A stretch of DNA of 64,000 bases, from assembly GCF_019426345.1 (NCBI RefSeq), contig NZ_JAHLLW010000007.1, positions 1-64,000 of the forward strand, read 5' to 3'. The notes beneath the pieces were generated by a model that worked only from the letters and a program-made list of their open reading frames with translations, had not been told where the DNA came from and did no database searches. The DNA comes from Marinomonas lutimaris (lineage in GTDB: Bacteria; Pseudomonadota; Gammaproteobacteria; Pseudomonadales; Marinomonadaceae). Below are positions 9,218 through 17,821 of the stretch, piece by piece. How positions within the stretch are numbered: position 1 is the first letter of the stretch; every line of letters begins with the position of its first letter. The position numbers and the translations under genes are program-made.

Positions 9218-10129
9218 CTAACCAAATACCGACCAGCCGATGCTTTCCGATAGCGCTTCAAGCGCTGCCATGCCAGCTAGTGAATTACCCGATTTATTGA
9301 GTTCGGGCGACCAAACACAAACCGAAAAACGATTTGGGACGATGGCAAGAATACCGCCGCCTACACCGCTTTTTCCTGGCAGTCCAACACGATAAGCAAA
9401 GTTACCTGCTTCGTCGTATAAGCCGCTGGTGGCGAGTAGACCGTTTACCTGAGTAGTTTCTCGCGCACTAAGTACTTGCTCACCACTAAGCTGTGAGTAG
9501 CCCTTGTTGGCAAGGAAACTAAAGGCCTTGGCTAAATCTACACAGTTCATGCGCATGGCGCAGTTATCAAAGTAGCTGTGCAGCACATCTTCGACGTCGT
9601 TTTCAAAATTGCCAAAGGCTTTCATCAAATACGCCATAGACGCATTGCGTGCGCGAAATTCGTATTCTGAGCTGGCAACGACTTTATCTGAGTTAAGTAA
9701 CGGGTTATCGGCTAAGCGACGAATGAACTCTCGCATGGCGTAATGGGGTGAGGCAAAACGTGACTGATTCATGTCGCTGATTACCAAAGCACCAGCATTT
9801 ATGAAGGGGTTACGCGGTACGCCCGCTTCGTATTCTAACTGTACGAGTGAATTAAACGGATTGCCAGAAGGCTCACGTCCAACCCGTTGCCACATGTCCT
9901 CGCCATAATGTTTGATAGCCAAGGTTAAGCTAAAGACTTTAGAAATACTCTGGATAGAGAAGTCTGTATAGGCTTGGCCTGCATGATACAGCTCACCATC
10001 GTTGCTATAGATGGCGATGCCAAATTGATTCGGATCGACATTGGCCAATGCGGGTATGTAGTCAGCGACTTTGCCTAAACCGATTAATGGTTTTACTTTT
10101 TGTTCAATTGAATGCAGTAAATCTTCCAC
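9218..10129 (-). CDS. glsA: Glutaminase
   Basis: 303 aa, serine-dependent beta-lactamase-fold glutaminase converting glutamine to glutamate and ammonia. The catalytic S-x-x-K is S61-K64 in QSISKVF, and conserved blocks GNPFNS and NPFINAGA follow. The start is GTG at 10129; no ATG fits the family N-terminus, and the ribosome site is weak. A 17-bp perfect inverted repeat lies upstream between nudC and this gene. In other bacteria such glutaminases contribute to acid resistance or nitrogen recycling; nothing here decides which. Confidence 0.93.
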   Translation of the reverse strand: MEDLLHSIEQKVKPLIGLGKVADYIPALANVDPNQFGIAIYSNDGELYHAGQAYTDFSIQSISKVFSLTLAIKHYGEDMWQRVGREPSGNPFNSLVQLEYEAGVPRNPFINAGALVISDMNQSRFASPHYAMREFIRRLADNPLLNSDKVVASSEYEFRARNASMAYLMKAFGNFENDVEDVLHSYFDNCAMRMNCVDLAKAFSFLANKGYSQLSGEQVLSARETTQVNGLLATSGLYDEAGNFAYRVGLPGKSGVGGGILAIVPNRFSVCVWSPELNKSGNSLAGMAALEALSESIGWSVFG

Positions 10130-10242
10130 GTGGTTCTCAGTTTTATTTTATGGGAAGTGAATGGTTGAGCTTGATGGGTGGCTAGTATAGGTATTTACCT
10201 AAAGATTTCTAGAGATAAAGGGGGGATTTGGCGAATAAGGCT

Positions 10243-10286
10243 GCTTTTCAAACACACCATTTGAATTCTTGGTGTGTTTGAAAAGC
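10243..10286 (-). repeat. 17-bp perfect inverted repeat between nudC and glsA
   Basis: Arms 10243-10259 and 10270-10286 are perfectly complementary with a 10-nt loop. No T-tract follows in either direction. It may be a terminator of nudC, an mRNA stabiliser or a protein-binding site. Confidence 0.6.
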
Positions 10287-10299
10287 AAGAGGGAAGCCG

Positions 10300-11109
10300 C
10301 TATGACGCTTTTGTTTCTTTTATATGTTCTACGTGTAGATTAATCAGTTGTCCTGATATGGTCGCGTTGTTGGGGATATTCGGTAAATTATCGATTGGGT
10401 ACCAGTTGGCTTCTTCTATTTCACCAGGTGCGGGCGTTATTTCACCACCGGCATAATCGGCAAAAAAGCCGACCATTAGTTGGTGTGGAAAGGACCAAGG
10501 CTGGCTATCAACATAGCGTATGTTGGTAACTTCTAGGCCAACTTCTTCTCTTACTTCCCGTGCAACTGCTTGCTCTAGGGTTTCGCCAGCTTCAACAAAG
10601 CCTGCAATATTACTGTATCTATCTTTTGGCGCTAATGGGCCACGGGCCAGTAGTATCTGATTATCTTTGCGGATCGAGACAATGATGCAAGGCGAAATTC
10701 GAGGGTAGTGTCGCAAATTGCAAGATGGACAGATTTTTGTATGTTCTGCTGCGTGTTTTTCTCGCATCGCGGTACCACAGCGTCCACAAAATTGATGATC
10801 TCTATCCCACGTAGACAACTGATGAGCACGACTTAATAAAATGTAATTGTGTCGATCTTGTAGGAAGAGTAACTCTCTTAGACCAATTTCTGTAAAGCCT
10901 TTAGGAATAGATTCAAAGCGACAGACAAAGATATCTTGCCCATGCCATTGACCGCAATAAACAGCGCTCATATTTGCGTTAGGTTGGAAATGCGTAAAGG
11001 GCGTAAGAAATTGATTATCTGACTCTATTAGTACTTGATTTCGGTATAGCAATATATAGAGCGCATCTTGGTGAGGAAGCGGATGGTTTTGAATGCCAAT
11101 GTCTAACAT
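10300..11109 (-). CDS. nudC: NAD(+)/NADH pyrophosphatase NudC
   Basis: 269 aa. A zinc ribbon (C108, C111, C127, C130) is followed by a Nudix domain with the box starting at G170 (GFVEAGE...REVREEVGL). The SQPW-FP motif diagnostic of the NudC subfamily is present after the box (SQPWSFP, 202-208; the middle Pro is Ser here). NudC cleaves NAD(H) to NMN(H) plus AMP and removes NAD caps from RNA 5' ends. Its ribosome site is weak. The gene is bracketed by two long inverted repeats without U-tracts. Confidence 0.92.
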   Translation of the reverse strand: MLDIGIQNHPLPHQDALYILLYRNQVLIESDNQFLTPFTHFQPNANMSAVYCGQWHGQDIFVCRFESIPKGFTEIGLRELLFLQDRHNYILLSRAHQLSTWDRDHQFCGRCGTAMREKHAAEHTKICPSCNLRHYPRISPCIIVSIRKDNQILLARGPLAPKDRYSNIAGFVEAGETLEQAVAREVREEVGLEVTNIRYVDSQPWSFPHQLMVGFFADYAGGEITPAPGEIEEANWYPIDNLPNIPNNATISGQLINLHVEHIKETKAS

Positions 11110-11122
11110 GTAATTGCTCTGT

Positions 11123-11168
11123 TTGCGTCTAAAAGAATTACGCTAACGCGATCATCTTCTAGACGCAA
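11123..11168 (-). repeat. 13-bp imperfect inverted repeat between tdh and nudC
   Basis: Arms 11123-11135 and 11156-11168 pair with a single mismatch around a 20-nt loop. It lies in the nudC leader and past the tdh stop. There is no U-tract. Confidence 0.5.
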
Positions 11169-11182
11169 TAAGCTAGACAGAT

Positions 11183-12208
11183 TTAATTCCAATCTAGAAT
11201 GACTTTTCCTGATTTACCTGATCCCATAGTGTCAAAACCTTGTTGAAAATCATCAACTTTAAAACGATGGGTAATGATTGGGCTAATGTCTAAACCAGAT
11301 TGCAACATGGCGACCATTTTGTACCACGTTTCGTACATTTCTCGGCCATAAATACCTTTGATGATTAGGCCTTTAAAGATGACTTGGTTCCAATCAATGA
11401 GCGTGTCTTTGCCTGGGATGCCTAACATGGCAATTTTTCCGCCGTGGTTCATGCATTCCAGCATTGAGCGGAAGGCCATGTCATTGCCAGACATTTCCAT
11501 ACCAACGTCAAAGCCTTCGTGCATGCCAAGCTCACTCATGACGTCTTTTAATGATTCACGACTAACGTTGACGGTACGAGTTGCCCCCATCTTTTTTGCC
11601 AGATCAAGGCGGAAGTCGTTCACATCGGTTATTACCACATTGCGTGCGCCTACGTGTTTAGCAATGGCGGCTGCCATGGCGCCAATTGGGCCTGCACCTG
11701 TGATTAAAACGTCTTCGCCGATTAAATCGAATGACAAAGCTGTATGAGTCGCGTTACCAAACGGATCAAAAATCGCTGCCATGTCGTCGCTAATATTGTC
11801 GGGGATCTTGAAAGCGTTGCTAGCAGGAATGACTAAATATTCTGCGAATGCACCGGTTCGGTTAACACCAACCCCGAGGGTTTTTCGGCAAAGGTGACGA
11901 CGTCCAGCACGACAATTTCGACAAAGGCTACAAGTAATATGACCTTCACCAGATACTCGATCACCTATCTTAAAGCCTGTCACTTCAGGGCCAACTTCGG
12001 CAATTTCACCAATAAACTCATGGCCGACAGTCATGGGTACCGGAATGGTATTTTGTGCCCAGTCATCCCATTGATAAATGTGCATGTCTGTTCCGCAGAT
12101 CGCGGTTTTGCGTATTTTTATGACAACATCATTATGTCCGCATTCGGGGTGAGGGACGTCCGTCATCCAAATGCCTTTTTCAGCGTGAAGCTTCGCAAGC
12201 GTTTTCAT
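11183..12208 (-). CDS. tdh: L-threonine 3-dehydrogenase
   Basis: 341 aa, identical in length to E. coli Tdh. Zinc-dependent medium-chain dehydrogenase oxidising threonine to 2-amino-3-ketobutyrate with NAD+. Catalytic zinc residues C38, H63 and E64 and structural zinc cysteines C93, C96, C99 and C107 are all in place; the Rossmann motif GAGPIGAMA follows. It begins 3 nt after the kbl stop, with its GGAA ribosome site inside the end of kbl, so the two are translated from one message. Confidence 0.96.
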   Translation of the reverse strand: MKTLAKLHAEKGIWMTDVPHPECGHNDVVIKIRKTAICGTDMHIYQWDDWAQNTIPVPMTVGHEFIGEIAEVGPEVTGFKIGDRVSGEGHITCSLCRNCRAGRRHLCRKTLGVGVNRTGAFAEYLVIPASNAFKIPDNISDDMAAIFDPFGNATHTALSFDLIGEDVLITGAGPIGAMAAAIAKHVGARNVVITDVNDFRLDLAKKMGATRTVNVSRESLKDVMSELGMHEGFDVGMEMSGNDMAFRSMLECMNHGGKIAMLGIPGKDTLIDWNQVIFKGLIIKGIYGREMYETWYKMVAMLQSGLDISPIITHRFKVDDFQQGFDTMGSGKSGKVILDWN

Positions 12209-12211
12209 TAT

Positions 12212-13420
12212 TTATTTCCTTCCTTCAATGACGCCCATCTCGCGGCCTACTTTGGTAAAGGCGTCTATGGCGCGATCAAGTTGTTCCGTTGTTAGTGACG
12301 CTGACATCTGTGTGCGAATTCTGGCTTTGCCCATTGGTACAACTGGGTAAGCAAATCCCGTCACAAAAATCCCTTCCTTATATAACGCATTTGCCATCTC
12401 TTGTGCGAGCTTTGCGTCCCCTAAAATGACAGGAATAATAGGATGATCACCAGGGACTAGGTTAAAGCCTAAAGCGCTCATTTTGGTACGAAAATATTGG
12501 CTGTTTGTTTTTAGTTGCTTGCGGGCTGAATCACCTTGTTTGAGAGCCTCGATAATTTGTAAGCTGGTGGCAGTAATGACGGGCGCCAGTGAGTTTGAGA
12601 ACAAGTAAGGACGAGAACGTTGGCGTAACCAGTCGACAATGCTTTTAGAAGCGCTGGTGTAGCCACCAGAAGCGCCGCCAAGGGCTTTACCCAATGTGCC
12701 AGTGATTATGTCGATACGACCGAGTACACCACAATATTCATGGCTACCGCGGCCATTTTCGCCCAAAAAACCTACCGCATGAGAATCGTCGACCATGACT
12801 AACGCATCGTATTTGTCGGCAAGGTCGCAAATTGATTTAAGGTCGGCGATGATGCCGTCCATGGAGAAGACACCGTCGGTTACAATCAGCTTGGTTTTCG
12901 CACCGTCTTTATCGGCTTGTTGCAGTTTGGTTTCTAGCTCACTCATGTCATTGTTGGCGTAGCGGTAGCGCTTGGCTTTGCATAAACGAATGCCGTCAAT
13001 AATGCTGGCGTGGTTGAGCGCATCACTGATGACAGCATCTTCATCATTAAGCAGTGTTTCAAATAAGCCGCCGTTGGCATCAAAACAAGAAGAGTAGAGT
13101 ATGGTGTCTTCCATTTGAAGGAAGTCGCTCAGGCTTTTTTCTAGTTGAGTATGAATGCTTTGTGTACCACAAATAAAGCGAACAGAAGCCATGCCGTAGC
13201 CGTAATCATCTAGCGCCTGATGAGCGGCTTTTGTGACTTGGCTATCATTTGCCAGTCCAAGATAGTTGTTTGCACAAAGGTTAATTAAAGGTGTTTTGTC
13301 AGCTGTAGTAATTTGGCTGGCTTGTGGCGTGATAAGTGGGCGCTCTATTTTATAGAGGCCTTCTTCTTTAAGTGTTTGAAGTTGCTTGTCCAATTTTTTG
13401 TAAAAAGCGGATTTACTCAT
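12212..13420 (-). CDS. kbl: Glycine C-acetyltransferase (2-amino-3-ketobutyrate CoA ligase)
   Basis: 402 aa from ATG 13420, chosen because AGAGGA sits just upstream and the N-terminus fits E. coli Kbl (398 aa); an open frame continues upstream to 13621 without matching the family. PLP fold-type I enzyme that splits 2-amino-3-ketobutyrate with CoA into glycine and acetyl-CoA, completing threonine degradation with Tdh. PLP lysine K245 lies in GTLGKALGG and the DDSHAVG motif is at 211-217. First gene of the kbl-tdh operon. Confidence 0.96.
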   Translation of the reverse strand: MSKSAFYKKLDKQLQTLKEEGLYKIERPLITPQASQITTADKTPLINLCANNYLGLANDSQVTKAAHQALDDYGYGMASVRFICGTQSIHTQLEKSLSDFLQMEDTILYSSCFDANGGLFETLLNDEDAVISDALNHASIIDGIRLCKAKRYRYANNDMSELETKLQQADKDGAKTKLIVTDGVFSMDGIIADLKSICDLADKYDALVMVDDSHAVGFLGENGRGSHEYCGVLGRIDIITGTLGKALGGASGGYTSASKSIVDWLRQRSRPYLFSNSLAPVITATSLQIIEALKQGDSARKQLKTNSQYFRTKMSALGFNLVPGDHPIIPVILGDAKLAQEMANALYKEGIFVTGFAYPVVPMGKARIRTQMSASLTTEQLDRAIDAFTKVGREMGVIEGRK

Positions 13421-13619
13421 GATTTTTCCTCTTGTGGAGATAGGTCTTCCTTTTGCTGAGAGCTCCTTGATGTATCTTGAGTGTAGGAGGGCGGCTTCAA
13501 TATGAGTAGATGCAGTGACATAGTAAAATGGGCATAACAGTTTTGCCTTGGCGATGAGCTGGTCATCCCCTCTGTTCGTCCGTAGAATGCGTGTGAATAT
13601 TAAGCAAAGAGGAAACGAC

Positions 13620-14684
13620 ATGTTGTCAAAGGTTCATTACGGCATTTTTTTGGGGGCATTAAGTACTAGTGCAGCGTTGCAAGCTCAAGATTACTTGCCT
13701 GTACTTCAATATCATCATGTAAGTGCTAGTTCACCGAAATCAACTTCTGTTACTCCTGAGCAGTTTACCGAGCAAATGGACTATTTGAAAAACGCTGGCT
13801 TTCAGGTTGTGGATTTGCGTTCTGCGTTGGATGATTTAAAAGCCAATAAACCATTACCTGAAAAAGCGGTCGCTATTTCGTTTGATGATGCTTACCGCAG
13901 TATTTACCAAGCAGGCTTTCCAATCCTTAAAGAGAGAAACTTTCCCTTTACAGTGTTTATTAATACAGAACCTGTTGAACGTAAAAGTCGTAGCTTCTTA
14001 ACTTGGGAGCAGATGAAAGAAATGGAACAGTCTGGTGGTGTGTTTGCTAATCACACCATTAGTCATCCTTATATGTTGCGTAAAGAGAAGGGTGAGTCTG
14101 ATGAGGCTTGGTTGTCTCGTATGACAAAAGAAGTAGATACAGTTGAAGGTTTACTAGAGAAAAACCTTGGCCATTCTCCAAAAATGTTGGCTTATCCCTA
14201 TGGCGAGTCTAATGGACAGATCCGAGGCATGATGAAAGAGCGGGGGATTATGGCATTCGGGCAGCAGTCTGGTGTAGTGAGTGCGGATTCGGACTTCGAA
14301 AATTTGCCGCGTTTTCCTGCCTCTGGCGCTTATGCCAAGTTATCTACGTTAAAAACGAAATTAAATGCCAAGCCAATGCCTTTGTTGTCTGAAAAGACTG
14401 GTGGGGATTATGCAACAGATCAGCCTGTTTCGATTAGCTTGACCTTTAAAGAAGGTCAGTACCGTTTGAAAGACTTAACCTGTTATGTAGCAGGCCAAGG
14501 CAAAGCTAAGCTAGATTGGGTATCTGATACAGAAGTAACGGCGACTGCTGAGAAACCATTCGGCGTTGGTCGTGGCCGTATTAACTGCACGATGCCAGAC
14601 AATTTAGGCAAGCATTATTACTGGTATTCCAATGTTTGGATCCGTTCTTCTCCTGATCAGGGCTATGTGAGTGAAAAAAGTTAA
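13620..14684 (+). CDS. Secreted polysaccharide deacetylase family protein
   Basis: 354 aa from ATG 13620 (AGAGGA upstream). A signal peptide runs to about residue 22 (LQA/QDY). The NodB-type deacetylase domain (about 27-240) keeps the metal site: D89-D90 in ISFDDAY and H145/H149 in NHTISHP. A C-terminal beta-rich domain of about 85 residues (about 265-350) contains two cysteines that may pair. The enzyme should remove acetyl groups from an extracytoplasmic glycan; peptidoglycan, poly-N-acetylglucosamine and chitin are all possible. No glycan synthesis genes are adjacent, so the substrate cannot be named. Confidence 0.85.
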   Translation: MLSKVHYGIFLGALSTSAALQAQDYLPVLQYHHVSASSPKSTSVTPEQFTEQMDYLKNAGFQVVDLRSALDDLKANKPLPEKAVAISFDDAYRSIYQAGFPILKERNFPFTVFINTEPVERKSRSFLTWEQMKEMEQSGGVFANHTISHPYMLRKEKGESDEAWLSRMTKEVDTVEGLLEKNLGHSPKMLAYPYGESNGQIRGMMKERGIMAFGQQSGVVSADSDFENLPRFPASGAYAKLSTLKTKLNAKPMPLLSEKTGGDYATDQPVSISLTFKEGQYRLKDLTCYVAGQGKAKLDWVSDTEVTATAEKPFGVGRGRINCTMPDNLGKHYYWYSNVWIRSSPDQGYVSEKS

Positions 14685-14702
14685 AGTTTTTTAAAAAAGA
14701 GG

Positions 14703-14730
14703 TTGCACTGAAATTTCAAATCAGTATTAT
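14703..14730 (+). promoter_or_regulatory. Sigma70 promoter of the tRNA cluster
   Basis: TTGCAC (14703-14708), 16-nt spacer, TATTAT (14725-14730), followed by a C/G-rich discriminator before tRNA-Ser at 14747. That discriminator is typical of stringently controlled tRNA promoters. Confidence 0.65.
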
Positions 14731-14746
14731 ACACCTCGCTCGCAAC

Positions 14747-14837
14747 GGAGGGGTGGCAGAGCGGTTTAATGCACCAGTCTTGAAAACTGGCGTAGGTTAA
14801 TAGCCTACCGAGAGTTCGAATCTCTCCTCCTCCGCCA
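14747..14837 (+). tRNA. tRNA-Ser (TGA)
   Basis: 91 nt with a long variable arm typical of class II tRNAs. Anticodon TGA at 14781-14783 in a CTTGAAA loop. Acceptor GGAGGGG pairs with CTCCTCC (one G-T pair), discriminator G, encoded CCA. Confidence 0.97.
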
Positions 14838-14878
14838 TCTTCTAAAGATGGTTGTTGTGAACAAGGTAAAATATTAGT

Positions 14879-14954
14879 TCCTCGATAGCTCAGTTGGTAG
14901 AGCAAATGACTGTTAATCATTGGGTCACTGGTTCGAGTCCAGTTCGAGGAGCCA
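14879..14954 (+). tRNA. tRNA-Asn (GTT), copy 1
   Basis: 76 nt, acceptor TCCTCGA/TCGAGGA, discriminator G, encoded CCA, anticodon GTT at 14912-14914. Identical to the copy at 15259. Confidence 0.97.
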
Positions 14955-14955
14955 T

Positions 14956-15032
14956 CGGAGTATAGCGCAGTCTGGTAGCGCGCCTGCTTTGGGAGCAGGA
15001 TGTCGGGGGTTCGAATCCCTCTACTCCGACCA
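14956..15032 (+). tRNA. tRNA-Pro (TGG), copy 1
   Basis: 77 nt, acceptor CGGAGTA/TACTCCG, discriminator A, encoded CCA, anticodon TGG at 14990-14992. It follows tRNA-Asn by a single nucleotide. The T-stem differs from copy 2 by one compensated base pair. Confidence 0.97.
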
Positions 15033-15059
15033 TTATATTTTATCATCACCATTAGTAAT

Positions 15060-15136
15060 GGTGGGCGTAGCTCAGTTGGTAGAGCTCCGGATTGTGATTC
15101 CGGCGGTCGTGGGTTCAAGCCCCATCGTCCACCCCA
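15060..15136 (+). tRNA. tRNA-His (GTG)
   Basis: 77 nt including the encoded G-1 that pairs with C73, the identity element of tRNA-His. Anticodon GTG in ATTGTGATT, encoded CCA. Single copy inside the Asn-Pro/Lys duplication. Confidence 0.97.
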
Positions 15137-15149
15137 TTACTTGATAGTT

Positions 15150-15225
15150 GGGTCGTTAGCTCAGTTGGTAGAGCAGTTGACTTTTAATCAATTGGTCACT
15201 GGTTCGAATCCAGTACGACCCACCA
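15150..15225 (+). tRNA. tRNA-Lys (TTT), copy 1
   Basis: 76 nt, acceptor GGGTCGT/ACGACCC, discriminator A, encoded CCA, anticodon TTT within CTTTTAA. Identical to the copy at 15444. Confidence 0.97.
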
Positions 15226-15258
15226 ACTATCCCTATACAGAATTCTAGTCTGATTAAT

Positions 15259-15334
15259 TCCTCGATAGCTCAGTTGGTAGAGCAAATGACTGTTAATCAT
15301 TGGGTCACTGGTTCGAGTCCAGTTCGAGGAGCCA
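15259..15334 (+). tRNA. tRNA-Asn (GTT), copy 2
   Basis: Same sequence as the copy at 14879, again one nucleotide before a tRNA-Pro, so the Asn-Pro pair was duplicated as a unit. Confidence 0.97.
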
Positions 15335-15335
15335 T

Positions 15336-15412
15336 CGGAGTATAGCGCAGTCTGGTAGCGCGCCTGCTTTGGGAGCAGGATGTCGGGAGTTCGAATCTCT
15401 CTACTCCGACCA
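15336..15412 (+). tRNA. tRNA-Pro (TGG), copy 2
   Basis: 77 nt. Differs from copy 1 only in T-stem pair 52-62, which is A-T here and G-C there, so pairing is kept. Confidence 0.97.
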
Positions 15413-15443
15413 TTAGTTATTCAAGTTTAAAAAAATTATGAGC

Positions 15444-15519
15444 GGGTCGTTAGCTCAGTTGGTAGAGCAGTTGACTTTTAATCAATTGGTCACTGGTTCG
15501 AATCCAGTACGACCCACCA
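15444..15519 (+). tRNA. tRNA-Lys (TTT), copy 2
   Basis: Identical to the copy at 15150. Last gene of the plus-strand tRNA cluster; no U-tract terminator is evident after it. Confidence 0.97.
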
Positions 15520-16075
15520 TTTCTCTCATAATCTTCCTGCATTTCGCACATATTCCTTAATATTTATCTAGATAGCTTCAAAATCGTCTATCGTCTATCG
15601 TCTATCGTCTATCGTCTATCGTCTATCGTCTATCGTCTATCGTCTATCGTCTATCGTCTATCGTCTATCGTGTTTATCTCTTGGGTGTGTGTGTCGCTAG
15701 GTGTGGAGTGTGGGTGTTTTTTATGTGTATAAGTTTCCCGCTCAAGGGGTGTTGTGTTTCTGTCTTGTGCTGTATGTGAGGGCTTTTGGGGTAGTTTTTT
15801 GATAGTAGTGTTGTGGTTGATTATATTGGTAGTTTTGGATGTGTTGTGGTTAATGGAGGGTTGTTGCTCTGATTTTGGGTGATGTGTTTTGTGTGTATTG
15901 GTACGAAGCTTGTACAGGTGGAGGTGTGTTGGTTCTTAAGTGATTTTTCTTGTGGATAAAATTGTTAATAAGATGGTGTTTTGTTTTTGATAAAGCGGAT
16001 GGGTGGGTTGAGTTTTGTAAGACGATTTTTATATTGCAGGATGTAAGATATTGAATCTTAGGTAGAAACTGCTAA
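15520..16075. other. 556-bp gene-free region with tandem repeat and GT-skewed sequence
   Basis: Holds a heptamer tandem repeat (15584-15671). From about 15670 to 15990 comes sequence unusually rich in G and T on the plus strand, with many TGTG and GTGTG runs and few C or A. I see no convincing open frame with a ribosome site, no terminator and no stable hairpin. A long untranslated transcript or decayed sequence are possible. Confidence 0.7.
15584..15671. repeat. 7-bp tandem repeat (TCGTCTA), 12 copies
   Basis: Twelve uninterrupted copies of TCGTCTA (15584-15667) plus four further matching bases. The array is perfect, suggesting recent slippage expansion and likely length variation between strains. 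It is not in a coding sequence. Confidence 0.97.
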
Positions 16076-16159
<84 letters not shown>

Positions 16160-16174
16160 ACAGCAGCGCGACGT

Positions 16175-16203
16175 ATAATATACATCGCGCCTTACTATGT
16201 AAA
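16175..16203 (-). promoter_or_regulatory. Sigma70 promoter of tRNA-Tyr
   Basis: On the minus strand TTTACA (16203-16198), 17-nt spacer, TATTAT (16180-16175), then a G/C-rich discriminator before the tRNA. The promoter is squeezed between the ProQ-gene stop and the tRNA. It coincides with a near-palindrome at 16166-16190. Confidence 0.65.
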
Positions 16204-16210
16204 CAGTTTT

Positions 16211-17161
16211 TTAAGATTTATTTAACAATAGTGCTAATTTCGCTTTCATACGCTCTTCAGGAGATAGGTTGTCATAAATATCTTCTTGTTTAGGTGCGTT
16301 TTGAGCTGGTTTAGGTTTTGAGTTTGCTTTGTTTTTGGCTTGTGCTTTTGGTTTGCTGCGAGCGGGCAGTGAAGGTCTTTCTTTCGCTGGTCTACTATTG
16401 GTTGCTGTTTTTGCTTTTTTAGGAATCATTGATTCAGGTAAAGCTGGCTCGTTATTAACAGCGACGCCTTCTAGGTCTATACGTGGCTGACCAGACAATA
16501 GGCATTTCTTGTATCTGTCTGAGCGCGTATAAGCGGCTAGGGCGCGTTTTTGCTTGCTGGCATTGAAGTCATCGTCCAGTACCATGTCTTTGTCTATACC
16601 GACCTTTAGAGGCTTAGGTTGATTCCAGTCAAACGCTTTGGGATAACGGTCTTCAAGCATTTTGATCAGACGGCGATTATTTTTCTGGTTCTTTTGACGC
16701 TTTTTTTGTTCAGGCGTCAGAGTCGCTGTCTCTGTGGTGCTGTCACTTGCTTCTGGTACGCTAATGTCGGTATCGACTAGTTTGTCGTCTTCTTGCAAGC
16801 CGTTAAGCTCAGGTTGTTGTGTGGTCATGTAATCAATCTGTTCTGTTGTCGTGGTTGTGGTGCTGCTTTCAGCATGCTCGTGTAATAAATCAAAGTTGAG
16901 TTGATATTCAACCGCGTTTGATTTTATTACTTTCTCAGAGGTAGACGCGTCATTTAAAAGGTCAAGAGAGTCTTCAATATAAAGCTGCAATTGGTCTTCA
17001 GTTGAGCGATCTGCCATATGTTGCAATAGGTCCATTGAGGCGCTGTACTCAATGGAAGGATCGTTCTTTTCCTTTAATCTTTGTATTTCCTCGTTGGCAC
17101 TTTCTAACTGCTTGGTTAGCCAGTTAATCCTTGCTTCGAGTTTAGCGATAAGTTGTTCCAT
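16211..17161 (-). CDS. ProQ/FinO-domain RNA-binding protein with N-terminal coiled coil
   Basis: 316 aa. A FinO/ProQ RNA chaperone core lies at about 161-235 (NRRLIKMLEDRYPKAFDW ... ALAAYTRSDRY). Unlike E. coli ProQ (232 aa, core first), this protein has a coiled coil at 1-33, an acidic and Thr-rich linker (about 35-150, including six Thr in a row), then the core, a basic Lys/Ala/Pro tail (246-290) and a short terminal helix (LSPEERMKAKLALLL). It is last in an operon with flagellar ring genes, 13 nt after a 55-codon gene. FinO-family proteins bind structured small RNAs and 3' ends; the RNA targets here are unknown. Confidence 0.85.
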   Translation of the reverse strand: MEQLIAKLEARINWLTKQLESANEEIQRLKEKNDPSIEYSASMDLLQHMADRSTEDQLQLYIEDSLDLLNDASTSEKVIKSNAVEYQLNFDLLHEHAESSTTTTTTEQIDYMTTQQPELNGLQEDDKLVDTDISVPEASDSTTETATLTPEQKKRQKNQKNNRRLIKMLEDRYPKAFDWNQPKPLKVGIDKDMVLDDDFNASKQKRALAAYTRSDRYKKCLLSGQPRIDLEGVAVNNEPALPESMIPKKAKTATNSRPAKERPSLPARSKPKAQAKNKANSKPKPAQNAPKQEDIYDNLSPEERMKAKLALLLNKS

Positions 17162-17174
17162 AAAGACACAAGGC

Positions 17175-17342
17175 TCAATTTTTTATTGGAGTCAGCGGAA
17201 TACTTGGTGTATTGCTTGTGCCAATCATTTCTTTTCGCTGATCCTCGTTTGGTAGGGTAATGGAAATATTGCTACCTTTTTGCCACCAAACGTAAGTCAT
17301 TGTTATTAAAAAACTAGCAATGAAAATGGGTAATAATTTCAT
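17175..17342 (-). CDS. Small membrane protein, 55 aa, unannotated family
   Basis: An uninterrupted 55-codon frame from ATG 17342 to TGA 17175. Residues 1-20 are a hydrophobic anchor (KLLPIFIASFLITMTYVWW), followed by a hydrophilic, Pro/Thr-rich tail. It starts 5 nt after the stop of the preceding gene (TGA-gtaag-ATG, with GAGTAAG as ribosome site) and ends 13 nt before the ProQ-domain gene, exactly filling the gap in the operon. I do not recognise the family. Topology suggests a single inner-membrane helix with the tail in the periplasm or cytoplasm. Its packing and codon flow argue that it is real. Confidence 0.7.
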   Translation of the reverse strand: MKLLPIFIASFLITMTYVWWQKGSNISITLPNEDQRKEMIGTSNTPSIPLTPIKN

Positions 17343-17347
17343 CTTAC

Positions 17348-17821
17348 TCAGAAAGTAAGTCCTGCGCCAACCATGACGTGTCTGTCGTAGGTGTCACCGC
17401 TGCTGTTTAGTACTCTTACGAATATATCTAATCGTGATACATCTGATATCCCAATACGAAAACCTGCTTCTGGATAATAGACGGTACTGTCAAGAAATGA
17501 CACGCCACCTCCTATAAATGACCACATTGGGATGCCAGGCAAAATTTGAAGTGCGGGTGTTGCGCTATAATAACGAGATCCTAAAGAGATGGAATTCTCG
17601 AATTCTTCGCCTGTGACAAATGACAAACCACCATAAAAAGAAATATTTTCTGGCAGAGTGTACTCCATTGATGCATCTATAATGGAGGTGACATTTGTCT
17701 CTCCTTCAGGGGTTGTTGGTCGCGCCGCTGTTGATGAAAAACTTACCAAACTCGCAATTTGACCTTCTGCTGATGCGTTGGCACTCACTAGAACTAAAGC
17801 TGCAAGTAGAATCGATTTCAT
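17348..17821 (-). CDS. Secreted outer-membrane barrel-like protein, unknown function
   Basis: 157 aa from ATG 17821. A signal peptide ends near residue 18 (NASA/EGQ). The mature part alternates polar and aromatic residues, has Gly-rich turns (YGGLSF, GGGVSFL) and ends in a terminal Phe (GAGLTF), all typical of small outer-membrane beta barrels. The start overlaps the stop of the upstream coiled-coil gene as ATGA, so translation is coupled; this also rules out an in-frame start at 17878 that lacks a signal peptide. Family not recognised. Being in the FlgP-FlgT operon, it may sit near the flagellar outer-membrane rings. Confidence 0.75.
   Translation of the reverse strand: MKSILLAALVLVSANASAEGQIASLVSFSSTAARPTTPEGETNVTSIIDASMEYTLPENISFYGGLSFVTGEEFENSISLGSRYYSATPALQILPGIPMWSFIGGGVSFLDSTVYYPEAGFRIGISDVSRLDIFVRVLNSSGDTYDRHVMVGAGLTF

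Noticed and set aside
11358..12295. Plus-strand frames of 129 and 133 codons opposite tdh
   Set aside because: Shadow frames of tdh and kbl, with low-complexity Met/Ser-rich products and no ribosome site.
14681..15118. A 145-codon minus-strand open frame across the tRNA cluster, and shorter plus-strand frames at 14920-15248
   Set aside because: Their peptides are translated tRNA sequence; no ribosome site, and the tRNA genes explain the DNA.
15584..15671. CRISPR array
   Set aside because: Repeat unit is 7 bp with no spacers, and there are no cas genes.
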